DNA of 64,000 nt from the NCBI GenBank assembly GCA_024449915.1, contig JAMZAV010003072.1, positions 62,001-126,000 on the forward strand, in the 5' to 3' direction. The position numbers were made by a program, and so were the translations under genes. The stretch is from Sweltsa coloradensis. Taxonomy: Eukaryota > Arthropoda > Insecta > Plecoptera > Chloroperlidae. The notes under the pieces were generated by a model. The model saw nothing but the letters and a program-made list of their open reading frames with translations. It was not told where the DNA came from and ran no database searches. How positions within the stretch are numbered: position 1 is the first letter of the stretch; every line of letters starts with the position of its first letter. Of this stretch, positions 1 to 13,100 are shown piece after piece.

Positions 1-998
1 GCGTGTTCAAGCTCTGATTCGCTCGTCGCAAGAATAAGAATACGACGTGTTCCCTATACTTTACCATTGCTTGCGACTAGGACTACAACTATGACTACGA
101 CTACGACTTTATGTGAACTGGGCATAAAAGCACATTTTACCCTATTTAGCCTAGCATAACATCTTGGCCTAGGCCCTGTCAAAAACAAATTTAAGCTAAC
201 AAAGCCTAGGCCAATATTAGTACCGGTAGCTCTAGGCTAGTGACTCTAGGGTAGCTAGGGCCTAGCTGGCTGGTTGTTTAGTTTCAGGGCCATTAGAGTT
301 TTGCGATAGACTTGCAGCCATTTTCCACCCTAATTTAGGATATAGGCCTACACCGCCTCTTTTGATTTTCCCCACCCGACCCGACAATCCAGTGCAGTTT
401 ACTACCTGAACCCAATCCGAGCTAAAAAACCTCACCCAACCCACACCAAAAACCCGCATAGTGCTACTGTGCTAAAAGTTTGTACTGTAATTTCGGTGCT
501 CTCGATCTCGAATCTCGCTCGAGATTCAAGATTTTGTCAAATTCTCACTCGCTCGACTTGAAAAATCCCTTCTCGCACAGCCCAATTGATTACACATGCG
601 GCGATTATCGATATTCAAATTCATATCGATCTGCAACCCTAATTAATATCGTATGATTATCGCGATAATATTGAATTGATGTTATCGATATATATATACG
701 TAGGTACGATTATCATTGACATCCCTAGTTATAGCCAATGAGTAATGATAACTGAAGACAAGAATGAGGACAACAAAACCCATGCTTATGCGGGATTCAA
801 ACCCGCGTCCTCCCAGTGTCATATGCTTCGGACCTGCGCCCCAATCATATGAGACACTTCCTGAAGTACATGACTTTGAAAAGAGTCCCGATACCAATAC
901 ATTAATGACCGAAAAAAATATTGATCACACCAATGCTACTCAAACTATTCATACAGAATACACACACATAATGCTGAGATTGTGCATGAAGTACTTGC
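1..998. other. intron 8 (start), repeat fragments only
   Basis: No coding signal recognised. TAGGCCTA motifs are frequent. An ATCGATA-rich stretch at about 600-720 ends in TGACATCCCTA, which looks like the right end of a hAT-like element whose left end is not in the window. At about 793-811 GCGGGATTCAAACCCGCG resembles a tRNA T-arm read on the minus strand and is probably a tRNA-derived repeat fragment. Confidence 0.5.
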
Positions 999-1190
999 CT
1001 GTAATGTGTTGCGCTGATCGTGCAGCAGAGCGCGGTCTTCAAGCAGGTGATCTAGAGTCCTAGTAGCTTCGAACCTACTGATTGCAACCTCCAATTCCTG
1101 GTTGAAAAAAGTTTGCAACCGACTGCTTGAGGTGCCCTGACCTTGATTTAGACGTCGTTCCTGAGCTGTCTTCTGCACGGCCAGAGCATC
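999..1190 (-). CDS. KIF4: KIF4 exon 8: end of conserved stalk block, GC donor
   Basis: Codes residues 710-773: [14 protein letters not shown] at the start, [18 protein letters not shown] in the middle and [16 protein letters not shown] at the end. It continues exon 7, since NKRLM joined to DALAVQ matches the KIF4 order NKRLKDALQ. Acceptor is TTTTGTGCAG. The donor reads CAG|GCAAGT, a GC-AG intron start with otherwise perfect consensus. The next exon lies outside the window. Confidence 0.9.
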
Positions 1191-4100
1191 CTGCACAAAA
1201 TTTCACGTATACAGTATTTGTTTTATCAATGCGGCAATTCTCTGCCAAGAATTTAGTCTTTACTAATAGTAATACTAGTTGAGATGTTAACACCAGAAGC
1301 ATTTCAACAAATGTACGATGGAGGGAGGGAACATGCCAAATATGTCAGTCTCAGCCGCCAGAGGCATTTTCTTTCTCCTTATGTGACGTTTTGGACGCCT
1401 GTAAATAGTTTTAGAATCAAACATTAGCTTTAACCCGAGAGTAGTCATGCACAGGTTTGCTCGTTAGTAGTCAGTCGTGCTTGGTCTTTTTAACCGCATA
1501 AAATGTTATTGGAAAAATTACTGCATTGACTTGTTAATATGATGGTAAGATACTAACATTATATTTTATAATGTAGGCCCTAAATATTTTAAATAGAGAT
1601 GGGCCGATTCCAGATTTAACTGATTCCGATTCTTAAATTATTGTGTGCCATTCCAATTCTAACGATTCCGATTGTTATACTAACCAAGCTTAGACATAGC
1701 CTGTAAATAAACACAAATATGTACGAAGGTTTGATACTAGAATAATGTAAGGAATTATATTACAGGTGTGCAAAGCTCCGAAAAAATCGAATCTAAATCA
1801 AATCTTTTAATATTAGAATCCGAAATCGTAAAAATTTGAAGTATTCAAAAGATTTTGAATCCGGCGCCAAACACCCGAGAAACTGGCAAATATACTGATA
1901 GGTTGATTTTATAGTTTGCAATCGATCATGCGACAACATGGCCGCCGCGTACGTAAAAGAAGAATTTCTGTTCGTGTCTTGTTGTTAAAGAAAATGCAAT
2001 GTTTTTCCCGCTTGTAGCATTTGAAAAACAACAGTGTGCTCTCATCTCTCTCTTAAATGATGCTAGCAGGCCACCTGCAGGCGTGCACAAGTCGTAACCT
2101 TATGGCGCAGCGTGCTCAGTCTCTCTCACTCACGCGAGCTCTAGCCGGCTGCCGATTTGGAAGACAGGCGGGCGTCATGTTTATGTCAGTCACGCTTCAC
2201 ATGGCAAAGCTTATGCATTACTACGTAAACGATGCGGCGATGCCCATCTCCGACCTCGTACGTAATAAGTACAGGTTATTGAAAAGGCCAGCGGATACAA
2301 TAAATGTTTTTTTGGGCCTACTAATATGCTCTTAAATGACAGCAAGAACTTTCCTCGCAATGCTATCTTCAAAAGTAGAACAATGCCAAAAGATAAGATA
2401 GTAAGCAAGAAGTTTCCTCCCAATGTTATCTTGAAAAGTAGAACATTGCCATAAGATAAGATAGGCCTACCTTGCAAGATAAATACTTTGACGGTATCTT
2501 GAAAAGTAGAATGCCTAAAGATACGATAGGCATATTGCGAGTGTTGTTGATGGTCTCCAAAACGTGGTAAGAACCACTCTCTTTGTGGTGGGCGTATGCC
2601 CGACTGGGGCTCGCCGTCTCGGAAGTGTGTACGTCGTGCGACCTCGGGAATTGGAATCGCTCAAATGGACTAACAATATGGGAATCGCGATTCTAACGAT
2701 TCTTAGAGAATCGGTAGAACCGGTTTTGGAATTGTCCCATCTCTAATTTTAAAGCTTACTACAAGGAAATAATTAATCTGATGATACCTACCTTCTATAT
2801 TTACTATTTACAGTATTTAGTGCTTTTAAACAATATTTGGTATTACAGTACATAGGCCTACATGGAAGATAACATACAAAATATTAAAAGTTTTATGGAA
2901 CACAATGAAGTTGAAATATTTAGAAAAACTTGCAAGGCTTACTATACCTACTGCATACTAGTGAAAAAAAAATTATTAAAAGAGGAATTTTTTAATAATA
3001 GGCCTACCGTATTGTACCGAATACTAGCCTATAGGCCAACAATTTTTTCTTTATTTTAGGTCTCAAAATCCCTCCTCAGCCTATATGCGAGCATCGGCAT
3101 TTTTACGCGTGAATTTCAAACACCAAGTTACAGCGCCGTGTAACAAGGAAATAAATACGTATAGTTCACTGCTTCTGTCTGGCACTGCGCCAACAATACG
3201 GCAGGCATGGAGGACGCGACGCTATCTCCAGGCCTACTGACGAGTGTAGTGTGATGCAGAACAGATGACAGGACAATAAGAACCGATCTTTGTAGAGATA
3301 GCGCTACGTCTTAACAGGCTCCGCATAAATAGGCAGCAGGAAAAACGACGTCGGCACAAGCTCCGCAGAAATAGACCACAGGAATAACGGTGTGTAAAAT
3401 AAAATATTTTGTTAAATATTCCTTTTTTTAAATTTTAATGACCAAAGTTAGAGGGTCGGCCTATATTCTGCACAATACGGTACTAGAGGCATGTCCCCAG
3501 TGTTGGGGAAGGAACTTTTAAAAAGAACGCGTTCTCGTGAACGCGTTCTTTTTTCGAGAACTTTTCAGTGAACTTACTCTTTTTTAAATGAATGAACTTG
3601 AACTTTTAAAAGTTCATTCAGAGAACGAACTTTTCAGTTTTAGAAAGTTCATTTGAAAGTTCTTTCCGTGTGTCGAGCAGCCGTCGTCTCACCGCCGTCG
3701 AGTTACGAGTTTTGTACCGTTTGACAAAAAAATTCGTACACCAACTGTTATTTTCAGAAAACTATTTTAGCTATAGTCAAGTTGTAGCTAAAGGTGTTTA
3801 GAAACTATGTCCAGAAAACCGATTCTCAAAATTTAATTTTGAGCTAGTCTTGTATATCACACTTTTGTCCAAAAATCTAAATATAATTTCCAAAAGTGTG
3901 GTTCTGTCCCGCCCAAAAAAATTCACAATTTTTTTTCTGTTTTTTTAAAGGCCTTCTTTCATTCAGCAAACTTTTCAGACATGTTTCTTCGACTTTCAAA
4001 TTATCGGCCAGAGGCGGTACAATAGCCTTAAAACAATAACAAATCGTTGTTTATCGTAGCAAAGCAGTCGCGTGCGCTTGGCTGCGGGCGAACGACTGTC

Positions 4101-7100
4101 GCCCTAGATGATGCAAAGGATTTAAAGGGATTCAGAAACAAACTTGTGATTGTGGGAGACCCAGAATTAAGTGAAAATGCAGAGGAAACGGGGACGACGT
4201 TCAGCTGATTTTTACAGGGTCACGCACGATTCACAAAGTTAAAACGATGCACGCCAACTAATTCGAAAAAAAAAATCTTGGAAGCCTAAAATGCTATTTG
4301 CCATAATTTTACAAGCTGGTTGACGAGAATGTAGTACAAATCATCAACACGATCAAATACAGCTCAACATTTTCGTCCAACTCAAACTCGCGAGTAGTTT
4401 GGTGAAAAAAAAAAATGTTTTTCATCGTGTTTTCTTCATTTTATGCCAGCCTTTAATAAAATAGTGATTTGTTTTACAAAAGAACTTTTAAAAGAACTTA
4501 ATTCATATTTTCGACGAACTTGAACTTTTCAAAATTTTAGGTTTTAAAAGAACTTGAACTTTTTAAAAGTTCATTATTTGAGCTGTGAACTGAACTTTTA
4601 AAAAGTTCATTTAAAAAAAGAACTGACCCAACACTGCATGTCCCCTATAGTATCCACATTTACTTCAGAAATATATTTTGAGAAGGTAGATAAAGCTAAG
4701 ACGCATGACTGCATGAGTCATGTTAAGATGCCAACTGTTCAAAAAAAGTCCGTCAAAATTACCATGTGCAATTAGTCAATTATTAGGTACTAAATAATGT
4801 GTAGAGGCATTTGTAAATGGTTTTATTTTCTCCTAAATTTTGTTTTAAAATATGGATAACGTGGAGTTGCATTTTTTAGTAAATTCTCCTTGCAAAATTG
4901 TGAAATTTACACAAATTGCATCTACAACTCATTATCTCATTAACCCATCTGCACCCGTAAGCGAACTAGTCCGCGAATCATAGCCTGGCCACGGAAGCCA
5001 TAAGCGGACTGGTCCGCATTTACGCGCACTTCCATTCAATCTGCAAAAGTATCAGCTCCTATTGGCCAATTGCTGTACTTTTTGTTGCATTTACTGTGTC
5101 AAGCATGTAGTAACATCTAGTTGTGTTCTTTGGTACTCTTATGGCAAAAACTTGAAGCTACAATCGACTTTGTTATCGACGTGAAACTTACGCGCCTGTC
5201 TACTGTCAATAATGGCAGATTCGGATCAACCAAAGCATCGTTCTCGGTACAAACAATCCTAAATCAGTCAATTTTTGGATGTTCTTCGATCAAATTTCAG
5301 TGATAGTGAAGGTTGTGATTTTAATTGTATGCGTAGAACCGGTGCAGATATAGTAAGTAAAAGTGACAGCGAAGAAGAAATGTGCGTTGGTGTGCGTGGG
5401 AGTAACATTGAGGTTAGGAATGGGCGTGATCACGATCACGAGGGTCGTACTCGTAGCCCTACAAATTCGTGTATTGTTAGTTGTGAACAGGCCTAGGCCT
5501 AGAAATAATGCTACAGTAATAATAAGTGATAGTGACAGTAATGATGTTGATTACGTTCTTACTGTACTACGCTGCAACTTTGATGTGCAGAGGGCAAAAG
5601 TGCGCGGTTTCCGTGGGCGCGCTAGCGTTTTGGGGCGCTGGTGCGGATGGGTTAAGTACAATGTACGCAAATGATCACGGGTTTTATCACTCCACTATTA
5701 GCAGTTTGATAAAAACATGGGAAACACCCTGCAAACTTCAATAAAATGAAGAGAATTTACAATAATTTATATTTGTCGTTTTTTGTTTGAGCTTCATATT
5801 AAGAGTAAAAGACAGTGAAAAGTGGAAATAATTGTGTTTTTATGACTGCAATTAGCTAAATTAGGCTTAATTTGGTTTTGTTAGCATTAGGCGGTTTATT
5901 TGGTTGATTGCAATTTTGTGGTGTTATTAACTTATTTCCAGTGTGTGGTGTTATTTGGGGTTTATCGCTTTTTGCAAAAACAAATGCCTACTAATGTGTT
6001 ATGTAATGTAATGTGCTATCTACGATATGTAGACCTGTAAGCCTATATAATATAATATTGATAACAGGTCAATCCGTCGTACCATCAATCTCTTGTTGGC
6101 AGCAGCCGCATGCTCGCACTTGCGCTTCAAAACGTTCTGTTGCTTAGTATGCATGCGTTCCATTTTCACTATTTGGTTTTGCCGCCGGCGATCTTGACTC
6201 TTCAGTTGGCATATCTCCCGCTTGCGCTCCAACTGCCACTCCCGGAAACGCTCGTTCTCGGAACGCATCTGGCGTACAAGGCGAACTTTGGTCTGCTTCA
6301 TGCTTTGAATGTCTTCATTCAATTTAACTATCTTTTTATCATTCTGTTCATTCATCTTGATTATTTTGGCTTGTTCGGTTATTTTTTTATTTAAGTCAGA
6401 TATCTTGTGCTCCAGCTCCTGCAGGCGTTTTCTGCGTTGTTCGGCCAACCTAAATAAACTAGAATTAATATACATAACATACAAACAAAACATACATGTG
6501 TACCTCAGCACTTTAAAAGCAGTTTTAATTAATACTCAATGTGAGAATACAAGTGTGAGATCATTAATTATTTATTATTTATATTTTAGATGATTCAATT
6601 TAAGCGCACTTGGTGCAAGTTGGGGGGGTTGAACGTAGAGTGGGCGGAGGGAAAAAAGAAAGAAAGAGCAATCTTGTTACTTGTTGGACACACGAGCAAT
6701 GGCAGAAGGCTAAAGCAAACTTTGTTGCGTTGAAGCTTTATGTATTAACGTACTAATAAGTAGGATTGCCGTTCGATATGAATTTGCATATCGATAATCG
6801 GGCATGTGCAATCGATTATCGATCGATTAATATCAATATTTTTTACGTCGATCGATAATCGAATAAAAATTAGGCCTATACTTCTCGCATACCGACGCGG
6901 ACCATGGACCTTATGTGAGTGCATTCTTTAGTTCCTTCTATTTGCTCATAACAGGGTTTTTCCATGCTAGCGGCCGCGTGGTCGGCCGAACCGGCCGGTC
7001 CGATGCTGGCTCGTGTGTTCTTTGTGAAGGTCGTGCTTCTCGAAAATCTTAGTTCTGTGAAGATCCATTTCCGCTTTTGTTGTGATTGTCGTTCATTTAA

Positions 7101-10100
7101 TCATTCATTTACGAGATATTATCAGTAACAACGTATTTAATGCACCAATATATATGACGTGAAGAGATGAATAATGTTCCGACATTTTTTTGGAAGAAAC
7201 GTAATTGGTCTCAGAGAACTGAAAAGATAATATTATTGTAGCACTACAGAATTAAGCGCTACCGAGTTGCAGGGCTCGAAAATTCCTATGCCCGAGTTGC
7301 CCGGGGCAACTAACACTCCAGGCACGAGCAACTATAATTTATAGTTAGTTGCCCGTACGGGCAACCAACAAATTCGGTTAAAAACTCGAATTGCGTAAGA
7401 TTTCACTTTGTAGAAACCTACTTTATCGACAGGCGACAGACGCTCGACGTAATTCCAAGCACTTACCACAGGCTGCACCACACACCACTACAATCGCATT
7501 TCAATCGATATCGACCTTTCGACTTTACCCATAATTCACTGCTGTCGAGAAAATGGAGATCCGAGACTTGTTTACCTTCTCCGTTTCGTAAAATTCCAAC
7601 CATTTTTGACACTTTTAAACTATTGCGTAATATTGAACCATTCTTTAATGGATTGACGGAACTTTTTTAACTGTAGGCCTAGTGGAGTAGCTTCAACGTC
7701 TCTGACTACGCCTACTTTAAGCCACTCACAATTAACGAAGATGAGATAGGCCTAGGCCTAGGCCTAGCTAATCAACCTGTCAAAAAGGTAAAATATGACC
7801 GAGAGTATGATAAAAAGCGGGTGCGTAAAGTTAATGACTCGCGGCTATTGTTAAAATGAAGAAAATTGTCGTACCTACATATATTAAAAGAAAGAACATT
7901 ATTGTGTCAACCTTGAATTGAGTCTGGGCAACTAAAATTTTGGGCCACTTGCCCGGCTGGGCAAGTAGATTTTTTTAAATTTGTCAAGCCCTGAGTTGGC
8001 GCGGAGTGGGGAGGAATGCATCTCGATAAAATACTTGTTGACCTTGAGCGATGTACTACAATATCGGCTGTGACGCGAATAGGTGCCTGGCAACACACGC
8101 ACGCCATGCAAATGCTTACACTGCAGCAGGGCAGGGGCGATGCGTTACGCTTCGGACTTCGCGCCTTACGGGTGTTGTAGATCTCGCAGTGGACAATTTT
8201 TTCATAGAATAAAGCAATTAATGTCTTGACTGGAAATATTTTATAAAGTTCTGCAGAGCGAGCGGTTAATTACAAAATTTCGTATGGGCGAGCTAATCAA
8301 TTATCGATAAATCAGTAATCGATTCGAGTAGACTGAATCGATTATCGATCATTTTGAGAAATAATCGTATCGATCGATATATCGATTATCAAACGGCAAC
8401 CCAACTAATAATAAGTTGATAACTAATAATACAATCAATTTTTCAAATTGTGTAGTACCATTATTAATTACAATTGACATGACAAAATTGAAGAACAAGT
8501 CTACACACGGTAAGAGGAGGAAGCATACGAGAAAGTAAGATCAGAGTTCAAGCGATGCGTGGCAAAACTTCATATTGGGCAAGTGGGAATGACTCGTTAC
8601 AAGTTGGGGCCTAACATTGAATCATAATTTGAATTTTAAAGCAAATTTACTGTAATCTTAATTAAAAATGGAGAATGAGTAGGCCTAACTTGCTGTGGTG
8701 AAACATAAGAGTCTTACATGGAACTGTTCTTGTTTAGGTGCATATTCTTCAGGTCAGCAAGTAGTTTCTCCTTCTCCTTCTGGAGGGTCTCAATTTGATC
8801 ATGGAATTCCTTCATGGTACACTCGGAAACAGGCTGTATATTTCTTAAGTGGTTTGTTGTCTTAGCCATTTCAGATACCAGCTCTTCTTTCAGCGCGAGC
8901 TCACGGTTCAGATCCTTGGAACAAGAATGGTAGACAACTTTAATAAATAGTTAAGTATAGGCCTGTACAAATATACATATATATATACAAAAACACAACA
9001 AGGTTATAGTGTGAAAAATGCCCATTGGCTAGTTAGATTAGAGAAGGGTTGACAGGTTGGGAAAGCAAAGAGAACATAAATCCCAGCCTGAAGGGCTGGG
9101 GACGACAAAACTTTTCACCTGCTGATGACAACTGCAGCTAATTTAAAGTTGTTACCTTAATCCACGACGTGTTTCGTCCTTCTGGGACTCATCAGGCAGA
9201 TGGTGGCCACTAAAAGTCAGCTAACTACATGCAAACAAAACTCACAACACATAATCAAACCTGTGGTAGGGCCATGCAAGAAGTAAATTCTGCATGCATG
9301 TTGTCATCATCAGCAAGGTTACTTCACAATAACATTCATACTGAGCCACACCGTCAGCACAACCAGTAAGGGGGCTTCCTTCTCAACTCTAGTGCTCGGG
9401 AGACAAAATATCCATGACTCACCCTGGATTCGAACCAGGACCCTTGGCAACAAGAGAAAAGATGCCCCTTCTGTTAGTTGCTCGGCCAGGTTGCCTCTTC
9501 ATTCATACTTAGAGAAAGGGTTAGAGATAGGAAGGGTGGAAAGGCACACAACAGCACAACCAGTTAGTAAAAAATAATGAAAATAATAATATGTTATTTT
9601 GTTATCACTTTTGGAGCCTACACAAACACGGGCTAACAGATTAAGGCCAATAATTTTCTAAAAATGCTCAATTTTGGTGGAGGTGCCAGATCCCAGGCTG
9701 TATTAAGATATCTTGTCTGTTACACATGGTGGAAGTGCCAGGTCATTAAATGCAAGAGTGAGAATAAAACCGTTGTTAATTATTCGTCGGCCGGTCATAA
9801 GTACAAAATTACGATCTTTGTTATTAAACCTAGGACTCTGCCTACCTAAATTAATAAAAAAAAGGTTTAGAACGTTTGAACGTTTAAACGCGATTACCGT
9901 ATTGTTCGAATTAGCGCGATGTTTTTTCCGAAAATACAATCTCAAAACAGCACTCGCGTTATTTCCGGCGCTGCATTTGAAATAGCGCTGAACATAGGCC
10001 ACGCCTCTATACAACCCGCGCAAGTCTGCTGCGCTCGCCCCGCCACCCACTCGAAGCCACTGAACTCGGCCGAACCTTGGCGAAACTGTCTGTAGTCGTC

Positions 10101-13100
10101 AGAATCCTTAGCCGTGATCACATCGTGACCTAGCTTGACCTACATAGATTTGTTTGTCGGGGTTGTCTATCTACGTGCTAAGAGCTAAGAGTCTACGTAA
10201 CGTAATATGAGTGATGAAGGAGAAGATGAAATGGCTCAAGATGAACAAATGAAGACTGCTGATCGCGTGGAAAAGAAAGGTTCCTCTGCCTTACAAATCA
10301 GCAAGGGATTGCGAAGGAGCTAGGCCTAGGCCTACGACCATAGATACTAGGGCCTAGTATAACCCCCACCCCCCACCCCTCCCCCCGTGACGTAAACATT
10401 GAAGACCAGGAATCAGACTGGTGAACTGTGGTTGACATGTGAGCTTGTGCTTGGCCCTACCCTGTAAAAAACCATAGGCCTAGGCCCTAACATTGTTCAA
10501 AATGTTTTGTTGTAAGTGTTTCGTGTACATTTAATTTTCTTTGATTTTTTTCTTTTTTCTTGAAATGATTCTGAAAAATTGGGGTCGTGTTATATTCGAG
10601 GTCGTGCTTTATTCGGAACAATACGGTAGTTCAAGGGGTTAAACGTTTACAAAAAACGCTTTTTCCCATCCCTACTATATACATACTTCCATGTTGTGAT
10701 GGGGACAAGGGCTGATACGTAGGGACCCTGAAATTTCATGAATGACTTTTTTTCACTAAATGATGCTAAATATGACTGTTTTATTCTTAAGAGGGTTCAA
10801 CAGGGCTTGTTTGAAGCGGCTCAGCATAGCTTCGAATTAAAGTAGTTGCTCTTCTGAAAATCGTCGAATTGATGCGCATTTTTTTGCGTAATGAAAAAAA
10901 TTTCATATTCTTTGTAACTATGGTTTCACATTTTTTCTAAACAGTAACAATAGTTCATTAATAATTTCTAAACTTACTTAAAAGTACTGAAAAAGCATGG
11001 ATTTCACGATTTTTTTATTACAACTTGGAAAGTGCAACACAAAATGTAAACCTATAGAAACATTTCAGTTGTTATTAATAACGTGCCTGAATTTTACTGT
11101 TACTGTTGCATTAAAAGTGTGTTAAAAAACCGTTAAACCTATTACCTGTGTGCACGTCTTCAATAAGATAATAATTTTGATGATTTATGTACTAGTTTGA
11201 ATGTCGTGCTTGATAGGGGTGGGATCCTTAATCGGTTAACCGATTAACCGCCCGTGGCTGAAAAAACGGTTTGTGATTTGTCTGTGCCTGTTAACCATGA
11301 GCATAACAATGGCCTGTGTAAACAACAAATAAAGTGAAAAAAACAATAATGTTTTTCGAATGTAGTGTAGTGTAGCTGGTCGCAGAGTATGTGATTGATG
11401 ACGTGATGGCAGGCCTACTGGGACAAATTAAGTTTTATATCGTAAGAAGTCACAAAGATAAGGAAGACCGTTCTATCTAGCTACGCGCAAGCTTGGTAGT
11501 GGTGGTGGTGGGGCGACGATATGGGATGTCACGAACGTCGGGCGAGTACGAGTGGCGTCACTGTCAAGTGCTGTATTATTATCAAGGTCATTTGACAGTG
11601 CCAGTGGATATAGCTACGACCTCTGATTCACATTTATCTTCACCAAGACGTTATCCCAGCTAGAGATTACTGCTGTGGTTATTGGTTATCTATGGTGCTG
11701 CAGCCAAATTGTATTCTATCATTGTCAAGACGAGATTATGTGCTTATGTCCCAGCCAAGATCTTTATTTAATCCAGTCGTGAGTTTAGAATAGAATAGAA
11801 TAGAATAGGTCTTTATTGGCAAAGTTAAGCTCATCGCTTTTTTTCAACTTAACCATACACTGCAAGTAACAGATTCGAATAAAAAGGTATGAGTTTACAA
11901 ATAGGAATAAGTAATAATTTAGTATCTAGGATATACTAGTAGGTTTACCAGTACATGTACAACAAAAGATAATTTTACACAAGGGAAACGCCAAAGTCGT
12001 TGTTAGACGAGTGAGCAAGCCATGTGTTGAGTACCCGGGAACATCCCCTTTTCCTCCCCAAAACCTAAGGCTGAATCTAGCTAGCATGGGCATATTTCTC
12101 CTCCACAGTTTATTAGGCTAGAGTGGTGCATTAGGCCTTACAGTGTTGACGCGCCCTTACTACAACTAATCTCAAACCCCTCTCATTTATACTCATGATA
12201 TATTAATATTACCGAGTATTCAACACATGGCTTCCTCACTCGTCTAACAATAACTTTGGCGTTTTCCTAGTATATTATGAGTATAAATAAGAGGGGTTTG
12301 AGATTAGTTGTTATAAGGGCGCGTCAACACTGTAAGGTCTAATGCGCCACTCTAGCCTAATATACTGTGGAGAAAATGCCCATGCTAGCTAGATTCAGCC
12401 TTAAGTTTTGGGGAGGAAAGGGGATGTTCCCGGGTACTCAACACATGGCTTGCTCACTCGTCTAACAACGACTTTGGCGTTTCCCTAGTGTTACCGAGTA
12501 CCCACCACATAGCTTGCTCACTCGTCTAACAACGACTTTGGCGTTTTCATAGTATGGTTTCAGAGGGCGTCAACCAATCGTGTAGTCGTTGTAGCCGTCT
12601 TTGTACTGAATGGAGGCTTTGGCATAGTTGAGGTTAAGTTGATTTGGATTAAAGGCGCGTCAACTGTTAGGTTATAATACGCAACTCTAATCCAGGGGAT
12701 ATAGGAAGGAAAACTCTATGCAGAACAGAATCAGCTACAAGTAGGTAAAAGGAAAGAGGGGTTCTCACGTCGTGGTCATCATAGTCTTTGTCATCGTTCG
12801 TGTCGTTATGGTCGTCGTCGTTGCGGAGGAGGAGAGGTCCCCGACGACAACTACCAGAGCTCGCCTCTAGTTTCGAGGAGTAATATTCTACTTACCAGGT
12901 AACGTTTGTGAAATGGAGTTCGTTTAGGCGCGAGCCATCTCTTGGCCAAATGTCCGCCTATATCTATAATATAGACTTTCTATCGCATGACATTGACACT
13001 TAGGAAAACAAAAATCAAAACACGTGGTGATAACCACCGACTGTGTGATTTTTTATCCGTCACGGAAATCAATGTGTTTAATTTATTTTATATAACCATG

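Noticed and set aside
262..459. Minus-strand 65-codon frame as an extra KIF4 exon
   Set aside because: No similarity to the KIF4 tail, no good splice sites, and Gly/Arg-rich low-complexity content.
6110..6394. Plus-strand open frame rich in Leu ([18 protein letters not shown])
   Set aside because: Shadow of KIF4 exon 7 on the other strand.
9121..9150. CTGATGA on the plus strand as a second hammerhead core
   Set aside because: No GAAA follows the CAAC/GTTG stem. The true motif is on the minus strand at 9154-9204.
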